Part shown: in pieces, positions 18,760 through 27,407 of the stretch | Layout of the letters: the number at the start of each line of letters is the position of its first letter | How positions within the stretch are numbered: position 1 is the stretch's first letter | NCBI RefSeq assembly: GCF_900105075.1 | Contig: NZ_FNSK01000005.1 | Coordinates: 124,001 to 188,000, forward strand | Direction: 5' to 3' | Source of the DNA: Rhodobacter sp. 24-YEA-8 | GTDB taxonomy: Bacteria; Pseudomonadota; Alphaproteobacteria; Rhodobacterales; Rhodobacteraceae | Length of the DNA: 64,000 nucleotides | Translations under genes and position numbers: made by a program | The notes under the pieces: model-generated | Told to the model about the DNA's origin: nothing | Databases searched by the model: none | The model's input: the letters and a program-made list of their open reading frames with translations, nothing else

Positions 18760-19406
18760 CAGGTTTTCCCTGGAAGGCAATTGCCTGGGATATCGACGGA
18801 ACCCTGATCGACAGTGAGCCGCTGCATCACCGGGCCTTGCTCGCGACCTGTGCGGCGCATGGCCTTGATCTGTCCGCTCTGCCGGAAAGCAGATTTGTTG
18901 GCATCCATCTGCGCGATGTCTGGCAGGCCCTTCGTGCCGATCTGGAAGAAGGGCTGACCGAGGCAGGATTCTACCGGCAAATTAACCTCAATTATGTGGC
19001 GGGGTCGGGCAGCCTGACTGAAATTCCCGGTGCTGTGGCTGTGGTGCGGGCGCTGGATGCGCTCGGGGTGATCCAGGTCTGCGCCTCCAATTCTGATCGC
19101 GAGGTGGTGGATGCCAATCTGGCGGCCCTGCAAATCGACAAGATCATGCGCGGCACCATCTCGCTTGACGATGTCCGCGAGGGAAAGCCGGCGCCCGATC
19201 CCTATCTTCGCGCCGCAGAGCAGGCCGGCGTTGCGCCGGGCGAGGTTCTTGCAGTTGAAGACAGCCTGACCGGAATAAGGGCCGCGCAGAGTGCCGGTAT
19301 GCGTGTTGCATTGCTCTTGCCCCCGGGCCACCCCGACCCTGCAGGAGACCTGCAGCCGGACTACCGCATCACCGCATTGAACCAGATCCCCGGTCTGCGT
19401 CGCTGA
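18756..19406 (+). CDS. HAD-superfamily phosphatase/phosphomutase-like protein
   Basis: A 216-residue HAD protein starting at a GTG that overlaps the kinase stop. Motif I DIDGTLIDSEPLHH (nucleophile and acid Asp), motif II NSDREV, Lys in GKPAPDPYL and acidic motif IV VEDSLTG are all present, with a helical cap between motifs I and II as in beta-phosphoglucomutase and sugar-phosphate phosphatases. A kinase and a phosphatase translated as a pair is unusual: the phosphatase may act on a later intermediate or limit toxic sugar-phosphate build-up. Confidence 0.9.
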   Translation: MTGFPWKAIAWDIDGTLIDSEPLHHRALLATCAAHGLDLSALPESRFVGIHLRDVWQALRADLEEGLTEAGFYRQINLNYVAGSGSLTEIPGAVAVVRALDALGVIQVCASNSDREVVDANLAALQIDKIMRGTISLDDVREGKPAPDPYLRAAEQAGVAPGEVLAVEDSLTGIRAAQSAGMRVALLLPPGHPDPAGDLQPDYRITALNQIPGLRR

Positions 19407-19445
19407 TCGCGGCTTAACCCTCGTTCTGATCCGCGCTTATCAAGG

Positions 19446-19464
19446 CCCCCGCTGTTGGCGGGGG
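19446..19464 (+). terminator. Hairpin terminator after the HAD gene
   Basis: CCCCCGC (19446-19452) pairs with GCGGGGG (19458-19464) around TGTTG and is followed by TATTC. It lies 40 bases past the HAD stop codon and separates this operon from the dehydratase operon. Confidence 0.6.
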
Positions 19465-19579
19465 TATTCGCCGTTGGCAGAACCGCTTCGCGGCGACTGC
19501 GGGCAATTTGCTCCTCACCAGCGCAAGTCTTGCGAATTTCAGTTGACAAGTCCCCGGGACTCTTTGCAAGGTCGTTATC

Positions 19580-19589
19580 TGTTATAACA
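19580..19589. promoter_or_regulatory. Perfect palindrome TGTTATAACA upstream of the dehydratase operon
   Basis: The palindrome lies 17 bases before the ATG of the first permease gene. A TTGACA hexamer, possibly a -35 element, is at 19543-19548, but no good -10 is spaced from it. FCD-type GntR regulators bind short GT...AC palindromes, and a GntR gene ends this operon, so autoregulation is plausible. Confidence 0.4.
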
Positions 19590-19606
19590 AATTACAGGCA
19601 TCGCGG

Positions 19607-20428
19607 ATGCAACCCTCTCTCGTCCAGCGTCTTCTGACCCATACAATCCTCGGGTTTTGCAGCCTGGTGGTGCTTTTGCCGCTGCTTTGGGTGCTCAGGA
19701 CCTCGTTTGCCGATAAGGTGGTGGCCTATCAGCTGCCCCCGGAAATCTTCTTCGTTCCGACGCTGGAGAACTATCGGACCATCCTTTCCGAGATGAACTT
19801 CGGAACGTTCTTCCTTAACAGCCTGGTGATTTCCCTGGCCTCGACCGTGCTGGCGGTGGTGATCGGGGCTTTGGCGGCATATGCGATCGACCGCTACCAG
19901 GCTGGCGGCAAGGCAATGCCGGTGATCATCCTTGCGACCCAGATGATGCCACCCATCGTGCTGGTGATCCCGTTCTTCCTGATCTTCAAAGATATCGGGC
20001 TGACCGATTCCCATCTTGGGCTGATCATCACCTATCTGGCCTTCAACCTGCCCTATGTGGTCTGGCTGCTGATGAGCTTTATGAAGCGCGTCCCGCGAGA
20101 GCTCGACGAGGCAGCGCTGATCGATGGATGCACACCATTCACCGCCTTTATCCGGATCATCGTGCCGGCCCTTCTGCCTGGTATCGGCGCCGCCACAATC
20201 CTCAGCTTCGTGCTCAGCTGGAATGAGTTTCTCTTTGCACTGATGCTTTCCGGCAATGACTCGAAAACCCTTCCGGTCGCTATTTCGAGCCTCGTAACGC
20301 AGCAAGGCACAGCAATCGGCGCGGTCAGTGCAGCGACGATCCTCGCCATGCTGCCCATGGCAGTCCTCTATTTCGCGATGCGCCGTTTCCTCGTCTCGGG
20401 GCTGAACTCAGGCGCGGTGAAGGGCTGA
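19607..20428 (+). CDS. Carbohydrate ABC importer permease, MalG type
   Basis: A 273-residue permease with about six helices, an EAA loop in LDEAALIDGCTPFTAFIRIIVP and the following LSWNEFLFALMLSG, typical of CUT1 MalG/UgpE proteins. It opens the plus-strand dehydratase operon. The order permease, binding protein, permease, with enzymes inserted before the ATPase at 25461, differs from the minus-strand system, where all importer genes are contiguous. Confidence 0.92.
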   Translation: MQPSLVQRLLTHTILGFCSLVVLLPLLWVLRTSFADKVVAYQLPPEIFFVPTLENYRTILSEMNFGTFFLNSLVISLASTVLAVVIGALAAYAIDRYQAGGKAMPVIILATQMMPPIVLVIPFFLIFKDIGLTDSHLGLIITYLAFNLPYVVWLLMSFMKRVPRELDEAALIDGCTPFTAFIRIIVPALLPGIGAATILSFVLSWNEFLFALMLSGNDSKTLPVAISSLVTQQGTAIGAVSAATILAMLPMAVLYFAMRRFLVSGLNSGAVKG

Positions 20429-20481
20429 GCCCCAAAATAAAACAAGGGCAAAGCCCTGAAACAACCAACAAGGAGACAGAA

Positions 20482-21783
20482 ATGACCCGTTTGACGAAAA
20501 CCGGGCTCGGTATAACCGCCGCGCTTCTGCTGACCACCTCGGGCGCGCTGGCTGATGCGGCCGCCGTCTGCCAGGGCAAGACGCTGAACCTGCTGCTGGA
20601 GACTGTGCCCGACAGCACCGCACTTCTGGAAGTCGCGCCTGAATTCGAAGCTCTCTCCGGTGCAAAGCTCAATCTGGAAGCGGTGAACTACTCGCTGATG
20701 CATGAAAAGCTGGTGCCAAGCCTTACCGCTTCGTCCGGCTCCTATGATGTGCTGGTGGTCGACAGTTACTGGGCCGGGGAGTTTGTCACTGCGAACTGGA
20801 TCCTGCCGCTCGATGACCGGATCGCGGCGGACGGGGTCGATACCTCGGCCTATTATCCGGCGCTGATGGAGGTGAATGGCCACGTTAAGGGCAGCACCTA
20901 TATGTTGCCCTTCTGGCAATATGCGATGGGGATGCTTTACCGCAAGGACATCACTGACAGCGCAGAGTTCCAGGCAGCCTATAAAGAGAAGTTTGGCCGT
21001 GACTGGCGCCTGCCCGAGACCCTGCAGGAATATGCCGAACTGGCGAAATGGGCGGGCGAGTTTACCGGCAAGGCCGGTGTCGCAATGTCCGGTCAGCGCG
21101 CCGATCCGGTGGTGATGGAGGCGACCAATTACCTCTTCTCGCTTGGCGGCGATTTCTACAACCGTGAAACCTGGGAGCCGGCACTGAGCTCTCCTGAGGC
21201 CATCGAGGCGGTGACGATCTATGCCGACCTGATGAAGAATGCCGCCCAGCCGGGCGCACTCGGGGCCAATTTTGACGATGTGGCCAATGCGCTGAAACAG
21301 GATAAAGCCGTCATGGCAATCCAGTTTCTCTTCCTGATGCCGACGCTTCAGGATCCGAAGGAAAGCCAGGTTGTCGACAAGATGGCCTTTGCGCGGATGC
21401 CAGGCAAGGACAGCCTGCTTGGCGGCTGGGGCTGGGCAATTCCCTCCAACGCGACCAATCCCGACTGCTCGTGGGAATTCATCAAATGGGCGGAATCGAA
21501 AGATGTCGCGATGAAGCGCGCTATGGCGGGCGGACAGCCGACCCAGGCCTGGATCTATGACGATGCCGCCTATCTGGAGCGCTGGCCGGCGATGGGCGCG
21601 GTCGGTGACGCCCTTGCCCATGCCAAGGGCCTGCCTGTGATGTCGCGCGCAACCCAGCTTGTCGAGGTCTTTGCCGAGGTGATGGGCGATGTTCTGGCAA
21701 ATAACACCGATCCGGCCACCGCCATCGCCAATGCGGAAGACAAGCTCGCGCGTCTGACCCGCGGCGATCCGCTGCTGAAATAA
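20482..21783 (+). CDS. Carbohydrate ABC importer substrate-binding protein (family 1)
   Basis: A 433-residue periplasmic binding protein with a Sec signal peptide (MTRLTKTGLGITAALLLTTS, cleavage after ALA near residue 25) and a strong AAGGAGA ribosome-binding site. NYSLMHEKLVPSL, VDSYWAGEFV, MLPFWQYAMGMLYR and GGWGWAIPSN parallel the protein at 12033-13304, so the two are paralogues. A stable hairpin directly follows the gene, a common way to keep binding-protein expression above that of the permeases. The ligand is unknown; the downstream dehydratase suggests a vicinal diol or polyol. Confidence 0.92.
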   Translation: MTRLTKTGLGITAALLLTTSGALADAAAVCQGKTLNLLLETVPDSTALLEVAPEFEALSGAKLNLEAVNYSLMHEKLVPSLTASSGSYDVLVVDSYWAGEFVTANWILPLDDRIAADGVDTSAYYPALMEVNGHVKGSTYMLPFWQYAMGMLYRKDITDSAEFQAAYKEKFGRDWRLPETLQEYAELAKWAGEFTGKAGVAMSGQRADPVVMEATNYLFSLGGDFYNRETWEPALSSPEAIEAVTIYADLMKNAAQPGALGANFDDVANALKQDKAVMAIQFLFLMPTLQDPKESQVVDKMAFARMPGKDSLLGGWGWAIPSNATNPDCSWEFIKWAESKDVAMKRAMAGGQPTQAWIYDDAAYLERWPAMGAVGDALAHAKGLPVMSRATQLVEVFAEVMGDVLANNTDPATAIANAEDKLARLTRGDPLLK

Positions 21784-21800
21784 GCGGAACCTGTAACATG

Positions 21801-21827
21801 TCACGGCCCGCCTTTGCCGGGCCGTGA
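21801..21827 (+). terminator. Intra-operon hairpin after the binding-protein gene
   Basis: TCACGGCCCG (21801-21810) and CGGGCCGTGA (21818-21827) form a perfect 10-bp stem with a 7-nt loop. It lies between the binding-protein stop and the next permease, so it probably attenuates transcription or stabilises the upstream mRNA. Confidence 0.6.
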
Positions 21828-21846
21828 TACCCGATCCCAGCGACGG

Positions 21847-22752
21847 ATGCCCGAAGACATGACACGCGCCACCCCGAACAGTTCCCGCCGCGACGGCTTC
21901 TCTGTCGGCTTTTACAAACTGCTTTTCATGACGCCCACGATCCTCGTGCTGGCGCTGGTGGTGGCGGGGCCGCTGCTTTACTCGCTCTGGCTCAGCCTGC
22001 ACGAATATATCATCACCTATGGAATGGGTGATCTGATCTGGTTCGAGAACTACACCCTGATGATGAGCGAGGAATTCGCCGGCGTCTCATGGGTGACGAT
22101 GAAGCTCACCGTGATCGTCGTCGTGCTGGAGTTTCTGATCGCCTTCGGGCTTGCACTGCTTCTGAACCAGCCCTGGCTGAAGATGCGCAATTTCTATCTG
22201 GTCGTGCTGATGCTGCCGATCCTGATGACGCCCGTCGCGGTGGCGCTGATGTTCCGGCTGATGTTCAACCCCAATCTGGGCATCATCAACTGGGTACTGT
22301 CGCAAGTCGGCATTCCCGAACAGGGCTGGTTCGGAGATCCCGATCTTGCCCTTGCGACAGTGGTTTTCGTTGATATCTGGAACGAGACCTCCCTCATGCT
22401 GATCATGCTTTATGCCGGGCTTAAATCGCTGCCCCAGGACCCGGTGGAGGCGGCCCGGATTGATGGCGCCAGCTCCTGGCAGATCCTCTGGCATGTGACA
22501 TTGCCCATGCTCAGGCCGGTGATCCTTGTGACGGTGCTGATCCGCCTGATCACCGCGCTGAAGAGCTATGACCTGATTTACATGCTGACCCAGGGCGGTC
22601 CGGGTAAAGTCACCGAAACGATCAGCTTCTATGCCTACAGGCTGGGCTTTCGCTTCCTTGATATCGGCCAGGCGGCGGCTGTGTCCTTCATTCTGCTGGC
22701 TGCGGTCGTGGCCCTGACCGTGCTTCTCCTGCGCATCATGAAAGAGAAATGA
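21847..22752 (+). CDS. Carbohydrate ABC importer permease, MalF type
   Basis: A permease of about 301 residues with six helices, EAA loop EAARIDGASSWQILWHVTLP and the segment SYDLIYMLTQGGPGKVTE typical of MalF/UgpA. Candidate starts are the ATGs at 21847 and 21859; a further upstream in-frame TTG at 21814 falls inside the hairpin and is unlikely. The stop codon overlaps the start of the fused dehydratase by four bases, so import and dehydratase synthesis are translationally coupled, strong evidence that the imported compound feeds the dehydratase. Confidence 0.9.
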   Translation: MPEDMTRATPNSSRRDGFSVGFYKLLFMTPTILVLALVVAGPLLYSLWLSLHEYIITYGMGDLIWFENYTLMMSEEFAGVSWVTMKLTVIVVVLEFLIAFGLALLLNQPWLKMRNFYLVVLMLPILMTPVAVALMFRLMFNPNLGIINWVLSQVGIPEQGWFGDPDLALATVVFVDIWNETSLMLIMLYAGLKSLPQDPVEAARIDGASSWQILWHVTLPMLRPVILVTVLIRLITALKSYDLIYMLTQGGPGKVTETISFYAYRLGFRFLDIGQAAAVSFILLAAVVALTVLLLRIMKEK

Positions 22753-25028
22753 AGATGGATGCCGGTCAGACCCCGCGCTGGAAGCGCATGCTGGAATGGG
22801 ACCAGCGCCCCCTGCGGCTTGACAGCTTCTCAGAAGAAAACCCGGAACATGGCTTTGCCGTCTTCCATTCTCCCTGGGATCCTGTGCCGGGTCTCGTACT
22901 GGGTGCGGCAGGCGAGATCCTTGAGATGGATGGCCGCAAGGCTGCGGATTTCGACATTCTCGACGCATTCATCGCCGCGCATCACCTCGATGTTGCCGTT
23001 GCGCCCGAGGCGATGGCACTCGACAGCACCGGGATCGCCCGGATGCTGGTCGATGTGAACGTGCCGCGCGAAGAGCTGGAGCGGCTGGCCCGCGGCATGA
23101 CGCCTGCGAAACTGGCCGAGGTGGTCGGGCGGCTTTCGATGCTGGAGGCGACTTTCGCCTATTCCAAGATGCGCCAGCGCCACAGCCCCGGCAATCAGGC
23201 GCATGTGACCAATGCCAAGGATGACCCGCTGCAACTGGCGGCAGACAGCGCCATTGCTGTTGCGCTTGGCTTTGATGAGATCGAGACGACGATGCGGGTG
23301 GCGGGCAATGCATGGGCAAATGCGCTGGCCTGCACCGTAGGCGCAGCTTCGGGGCGTGGTTCGACCCTTTTTCAATGTTCCATCGAAGAGGCTGAGGAAC
23401 TGAAGATCGGTCTTGCGGGCCTTGCCACCTACGCCGAGACGGTTTCGGTCTACGGCTCTGAGCGCAGCTTTGTTGACGGTGATGACACGCCCTGGTCCAA
23501 GACCTTCCTGACCGCAGCCTATGCCTCGCGCGGCATCAAGGCGCGCTGCACGTCGGGCGCCGGGTCCGAGCTGCTGATGGGCTTTCATGAGAAATGCTCG
23601 GTCCTTTATCTTGAGGCGCGCTGCCTGTGTCTGCAACGCGCCATGGGGGTGCAGGGCACCCAGAACGGTGGCGTCGATGGGGCGCCGCTGACCGCCTCCA
23701 TGCCCGGTGGCGTGCGCGAACTGATGGCAGAAAATCTGCTGGCGGTCTGGCTGGGCCTCGAATGCGCCTCCGGGAATGACACCAAAACCTCGGAATCCGA
23801 GGTCAGGATCGGTGCGAAGATCACGCCCTATCTTCTGGCAGGATCCGACCTGATCACCTCGGGGTTCGGCTCGATCCGCGCCTATGATAATTCGTTCAAT
23901 CCCTCCTTGTTCAATGCCGAAGAACTGGAGGACTATCTGACCCTGCAACGCGATTTCCAGGCCGATGGCGGGCTTGCGCCGGTTGCAGAGACAACGGCAC
24001 TGGCCCTGCGCCGTCAGGCAGTCCTGGCTTTGGCAGATGTGCTGGACGAGCTGGGCCTTGCGAAGGCCGGGGCCGAGATGATCGAAAGCGTGATCCATGC
24101 CTCCGGTTCGAATGAAACAGAGACATTCTCGCCGTTGCGCACGCTGCAGATCAGCCAGGACATTGCAGCACGCGACCTGACCGCGATTGACGTGGTACGC
24201 GCTCTGGCGCTGCGCGGGCATCGTGAGATGGCAGAAAACCTGATGTCCATGCTGCGCCAGCGCGTCAGCGGTGACTATCTGCAGACCTCGGCCATCGTGC
24301 GCGACGGGCGCGTCGTATCGGCCGTCAACGACCCGAACCGCTATTCCGGCCCGGGCACCGGCTACCGCATGGACGAAGACCGCTGGAACCGCGTCAAAGC
24401 GGTGCGGGGAACGATCAACCGCAATCATATCCTCGCTGGCGAGGGCCGCCACCAGGCCCCCTCGGGCGCCGCGCAGTTCTACCCGATCGGCGAGGCCGCT
24501 CCGGGCCGTGATCCGCATGAGGTGGTGATTGGCATCTCTCCGGCCTTCGGGGAAAGGCTGCACCAGACCACCGCCGGCCACGCCGTGAGCGATGTGCTGG
24601 ATGCCCTGACAAAGGGTATTCTCGAAGGCGGGGCCTTGCCGCGTGTCGTCCGCATCCGTCACACCGCCGATACCTCATTTCTCGGGCTGACGGCGGCACG
24701 ACTGGCAGGTTCGGGGTTCGGCATCGGCATTCAGGCCAAGGGTACAGCGATCATTCACCAGAAAGACCGGCTGCCGCATATGAACCTGGAGCTTTTCTCC
24801 AATGCGCCTCTGGTCCGCCTTGATCAGTATCGCGCAATGGGTCGCAACGCGGGCCGCATGACCTGGGGTGAGTTGCCAGAGCCGATCATCGTGACCAATG
24901 ACGGCCAGGCACTTGGAGCGCGGTTCCATCCGCGTGTCGCATTGCTCTACGCCATCGAGACCGAGATGACCGACCCCACAGCCGCCCCCGAAGAGATGTT
25001 TTTCGCCAGCGCGGAGCGCAACGCATGA
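22749..25028 (+). CDS. Coenzyme-B12-dependent diol/glycerol dehydratase, fused large and medium subunits (PduC-PduD)
   Basis: A 759-residue fusion. Residues 1 to about 552 match the large (alpha) subunit. The Klebsiella active-site residues Gln141, His143, Glu170, Glu221, Gln296, Asp335 and Ser362 all have counterparts at a constant offset of nine (Gln150, His152, Glu179, Glu230, Gln305, Asp344, Ser371). After a linker of about 35 residues, residues 589-745 match the medium (beta) subunit, with GSGFGIGIQAKGT and NLELFSNAPL from the cobalamin-contacting region. The enzyme should convert a 1,2-diol to an aldehyde by an adenosyl-radical mechanism. Subunits are normally separate, so this is a fused architecture. 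No reactivating factor or microcompartment gene is nearby. Confidence 0.93.
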   Translation: MKMDAGQTPRWKRMLEWDQRPLRLDSFSEENPEHGFAVFHSPWDPVPGLVLGAAGEILEMDGRKAADFDILDAFIAAHHLDVAVAPEAMALDSTGIARMLVDVNVPREELERLARGMTPAKLAEVVGRLSMLEATFAYSKMRQRHSPGNQAHVTNAKDDPLQLAADSAIAVALGFDEIETTMRVAGNAWANALACTVGAASGRGSTLFQCSIEEAEELKIGLAGLATYAETVSVYGSERSFVDGDDTPWSKTFLTAAYASRGIKARCTSGAGSELLMGFHEKCSVLYLEARCLCLQRAMGVQGTQNGGVDGAPLTASMPGGVRELMAENLLAVWLGLECASGNDTKTSESEVRIGAKITPYLLAGSDLITSGFGSIRAYDNSFNPSLFNAEELEDYLTLQRDFQADGGLAPVAETTALALRRQAVLALADVLDELGLAKAGAEMIESVIHASGSNETETFSPLRTLQISQDIAARDLTAIDVVRALALRGHREMAENLMSMLRQRVSGDYLQTSAIVRDGRVVSAVNDPNRYSGPGTGYRMDEDRWNRVKAVRGTINRNHILAGEGRHQAPSGAAQFYPIGEAAPGRDPHEVVIGISPAFGERLHQTTAGHAVSDVLDALTKGILEGGALPRVVRIRHTADTSFLGLTAARLAGSGFGIGIQAKGTAIIHQKDRLPHMNLELFSNAPLVRLDQYRAMGRNAGRMTWGELPEPIIVTNDGQALGARFHPRVALLYAIETEMTDPTAAPEEMFFASAERNA

Positions 25029-25447
25029 GCCAGTCTCCACTTGATCTCTATCCGCTTTCGGAAAAGGCGCCGGAGCTGGTGCGTACCCCCGGCGGTCTGG
25101 GGCTTGATGACTTCACCGTTGATGCCGCCGTGGCGGGGCTGATCGGGCCGCAGGACCTTGCGATCACGCCCGAGGTGCTGCGGCTTCAGGCGGATATCGC
25201 CCGCGCGGCAAGGCGCGATAAACTGGCCGAGAACTTTGAGCGCGCGGCCGAGCTGACCGCTGTGCCACAGGAAATGCTGCTCGACACCTACGAGCTGCTG
25301 CGCCCTGGCAGGGCCGGCTCCGCAGCTGAGTTGCGCGCCCGCGCGCAGCTGATGCGCGACAGTTTCAATGCGCCCCTGATTGCGGCGCTGATCGAAGAGG
25401 CCGCCGAAATCGGCGAGAAACGCGGCCTTTTCACCAAAAGATTCTAG
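25025..25447 (+). CDS. pduE: Diol/glycerol dehydratase small subunit (PduE-like)
   Basis: A 140-residue protein overlapping the dehydratase stop by four bases. It follows the PduE pattern: YPLSEKAPELVRTPGGLGLDD near the N-terminus, DLAITPEVLRLQADIAR, then LAENFERAAELTAVP and LLRPGRAG. This is the gamma subunit that completes the alpha-beta-gamma assembly, so with the fused upstream protein a two-polypeptide holoenzyme is expected. It lacks the extended N-terminal targeting helix seen in some microcompartment-associated PduE proteins, consistent with a cytosolic enzyme. Confidence 0.9.
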   Translation: MSQSPLDLYPLSEKAPELVRTPGGLGLDDFTVDAAVAGLIGPQDLAITPEVLRLQADIARAARRDKLAENFERAAELTAVPQEMLLDTYELLRPGRAGSAAELRARAQLMRDSFNAPLIAALIEEAAEIGEKRGLFTKRF

Positions 25448-25460
25448 GAAGGACAGGGCT

Positions 25461-26570
25461 ATGGCAGAGGTAGAAGTCGTCCGACTCGCCAAAAGTTTCG
25501 GGACCCATGACATCATCCGCGATCTCGATCTGAAGATCGAAGACGGGGAATTCGTCGTATTGGTCGGCCCCTCGGGCTGCGGCAAGACCACGCTTTTGCG
25601 CATGATCGCAGGGCTGGAGCCGACAACGGCAGGGGAAATCCGCATCGGGGCGCGGGATGTGACGCATCTGTCACCAAAGAACCGTGACATCGCGATGGTT
25701 TTCCAGTCTTACGCGCTTTACCCGCATATGACGGCGGCTGAAAATATGGGCTTCAGCCTGAAGCTTGCGAAAGTTCCGGCGGCAAAGATCACCGATCAGG
25801 TGGCGCGTGCGGCAAAGCTCCTGCATATCGACCACCTTCTGAACCGCAAGCCGCGTGAACTGTCGGGCGGTCAGCGTCAGCGGGTTGCCATGGGCCGCGC
25901 TATGGTGCGCGAACCGGCGGTCTATCTCTTCGATGAGCCGCTCTCCAATCTGGATGCGCAACTGCGCACCTCGATGCGGGCCGAGATCAAGCGGATGCAT
26001 CTCGAAGAAAAACAGACGGTGATCTATGTCACCCATGACCAGATCGAGGCCATGACACTTGCCGACCGCATTGTCGCGATGCGGGCCGGCAAGATCGAAC
26101 AGATCGGCAGCCCCGATACGCTTTACAATCGCCCGGCCAGCACATTCGTCGCGAAATTCATCGGGTCGCCGGCAATGAACCTGCTGCCCGCTGAACTGAC
26201 CGGCGGTGAAATCCGCGTCGGGGCCGGGCCCTCCTTCGCCCTTCCCGCCGGTTTTGCCCATCTGCGCGGCGAGACGGGCCGCAAGGTTCTGCTTGGGATT
26301 CGTCCCGAAGCCTTCCACCTTGCGCCGCTTCAGGCGGACTGGCCGGCTTTCCAGGTCACGGCCTCGCTGATCGAACCCTGCGGTGCCGAGGTCTATGTGA
26401 TCGGCGATCTCGCGGGCCAGGAGGTGACCCTGCGGCTGGCCCCCGGAACCGCCCCTGCCCGTGGCGAGAGCCGCAGCTTCTTTGCCGATACCGGCGCAAT
26501 CCATCTGTTTGATGCCGCATCCGAGCGCAGCCTGCGGGAGCCCGCCAAGGGTGAGGGGGAAAAAGCATGA
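25461..26570 (+). CDS. Carbohydrate ABC importer ATP-binding protein, MalK/UgpC type
   Basis: A 369-residue ATPase with Walker A GPSGCGKTT, Q-loop VFQSYALYPHM, signature LSGGQRQR, Walker B LFDEPLSNLDAQ, VTHDQIEA and a C-terminal MalK regulatory domain after TFVAKFIGSPAMN. It completes the importer begun by the permeases and binding protein upstream. The ribosome-binding site is GGAAGGACAGG. Its stop overlaps the SDR start by four bases. Confidence 0.92.
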   Translation: MAEVEVVRLAKSFGTHDIIRDLDLKIEDGEFVVLVGPSGCGKTTLLRMIAGLEPTTAGEIRIGARDVTHLSPKNRDIAMVFQSYALYPHMTAAENMGFSLKLAKVPAAKITDQVARAAKLLHIDHLLNRKPRELSGGQRQRVAMGRAMVREPAVYLFDEPLSNLDAQLRTSMRAEIKRMHLEEKQTVIYVTHDQIEAMTLADRIVAMRAGKIEQIGSPDTLYNRPASTFVAKFIGSPAMNLLPAELTGGEIRVGAGPSFALPAGFAHLRGETGRKVLLGIRPEAFHLAPLQADWPAFQVTASLIEPCGAEVYVIGDLAGQEVTLRLAPGTAPARGESRSFFADTGAIHLFDAASERSLREPAKGEGEKA

Positions 26571-27361
26571 CCACGCAAAGGCTTCTGGACGGCAAGACCG
26601 CCCTGGTGACCGCCGCCGGATCTGGGATTGGGGCGGCATCGGCAGAAATTCTTGCAGCAAACGGCGCCTTCGTCATGGTGACGGATCGCGACGCTTCTGC
26701 TGCGGCTGCGACGGCCGCACGGATCAGGGACGCCGGGGGCGAGGCGGGGTCTGCCGCGCTTGATGTGGCGGATGAAGCGTCAATCACCTCGGTTTTTGCA
26801 GCGCTGGTCGCTGATCGGGGCGCGTTGAACATCCTGCACAATCACGCCGGCATCCAGATCGCGGGCGCGATGGAGGATATCGGCGCGCAGGAGATGCGCA
26901 AAAGCTATGAGATCAATGTCGTTGCACAGTTTGCGGCCTGCAAGGCGGCGCTGCCGCATATGCGCGCGCAAGGCGGCGGCGTGATCCTGAACACGGCCTC
27001 GAATGCGGGGGTGTTCCTCGACAAGGGCATGCTTGCCTATATCACCACCAAATCCGCCGTCATTACGATGACAAAGCAGATCGCACTGGATTACGCCAAA
27101 GATGGCATCCGGGTGAATGCGCTTTGCCCGGGCTGGGTGGATACCCCCTTCAATGGCCCCTATGAGGCACAGCTTGGCGGACGGGCTGCGCTGGAGAAGG
27201 TGGTCGGCACCCTGGTGCCGATGGGCCGGTTCGGACGGGTGGAAGAAATCGCCGAAGCGATCCTTTTCCTGTGCTCGGACCGTTCTTCTTTCATCACCGG
27301 CCATGCCCTTGTGGCGGATGGCGGCGAATGCCTCGCCGGTGGCAGCAATTCCTCTGTGTAA
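26567..27361 (+). CDS. Short-chain dehydrogenase/reductase (SDR)
   Basis: A 264-residue SDR. It has AAGSGIGAASAEILAANG as the cofactor loop, TDRD after beta-2 (NAD preference), HNHAG in place of NNAG, Ser in NTASNAG, and YITTK as the catalytic Tyr/Lys pair. The C-terminal ITGHALVADGGE segment is family-typical. It is coupled to the ATPase by a four-base overlap. It may oxidise the imported polyol before dehydration or reduce the aldehyde afterwards. Confidence 0.9.
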   Translation: MTTQRLLDGKTALVTAAGSGIGAASAEILAANGAFVMVTDRDASAAAATAARIRDAGGEAGSAALDVADEASITSVFAALVADRGALNILHNHAGIQIAGAMEDIGAQEMRKSYEINVVAQFAACKAALPHMRAQGGGVILNTASNAGVFLDKGMLAYITTKSAVITMTKQIALDYAKDGIRVNALCPGWVDTPFNGPYEAQLGGRAALEKVVGTLVPMGRFGRVEEIAEAILFLCSDRSSFITGHALVADGGECLAGGSNSSV

Positions 27362-27407
27362 GCCGCCCCGGGGGGCCGCTACCGAAGACAGGAACAAGGA
27401 TAAAGAC

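Noticed and set aside
20368..22002. 544-codon minus-strand frame opposite the second binding-protein gene
   Set aside because: It is a shadow of the plus-strand importer genes, with no start context or recognisable domain.
22749..25028. Possibility that the C-terminal part of the fusion is a DdrB/PduH-type reactivase subunit rather than PduD
   Set aside because: DdrB-like proteins share the fold but are about 120 residues long and lack the GSGxxIGIQxKG and NLELFxxAPL blocks seen here, which are typical of the medium subunit.
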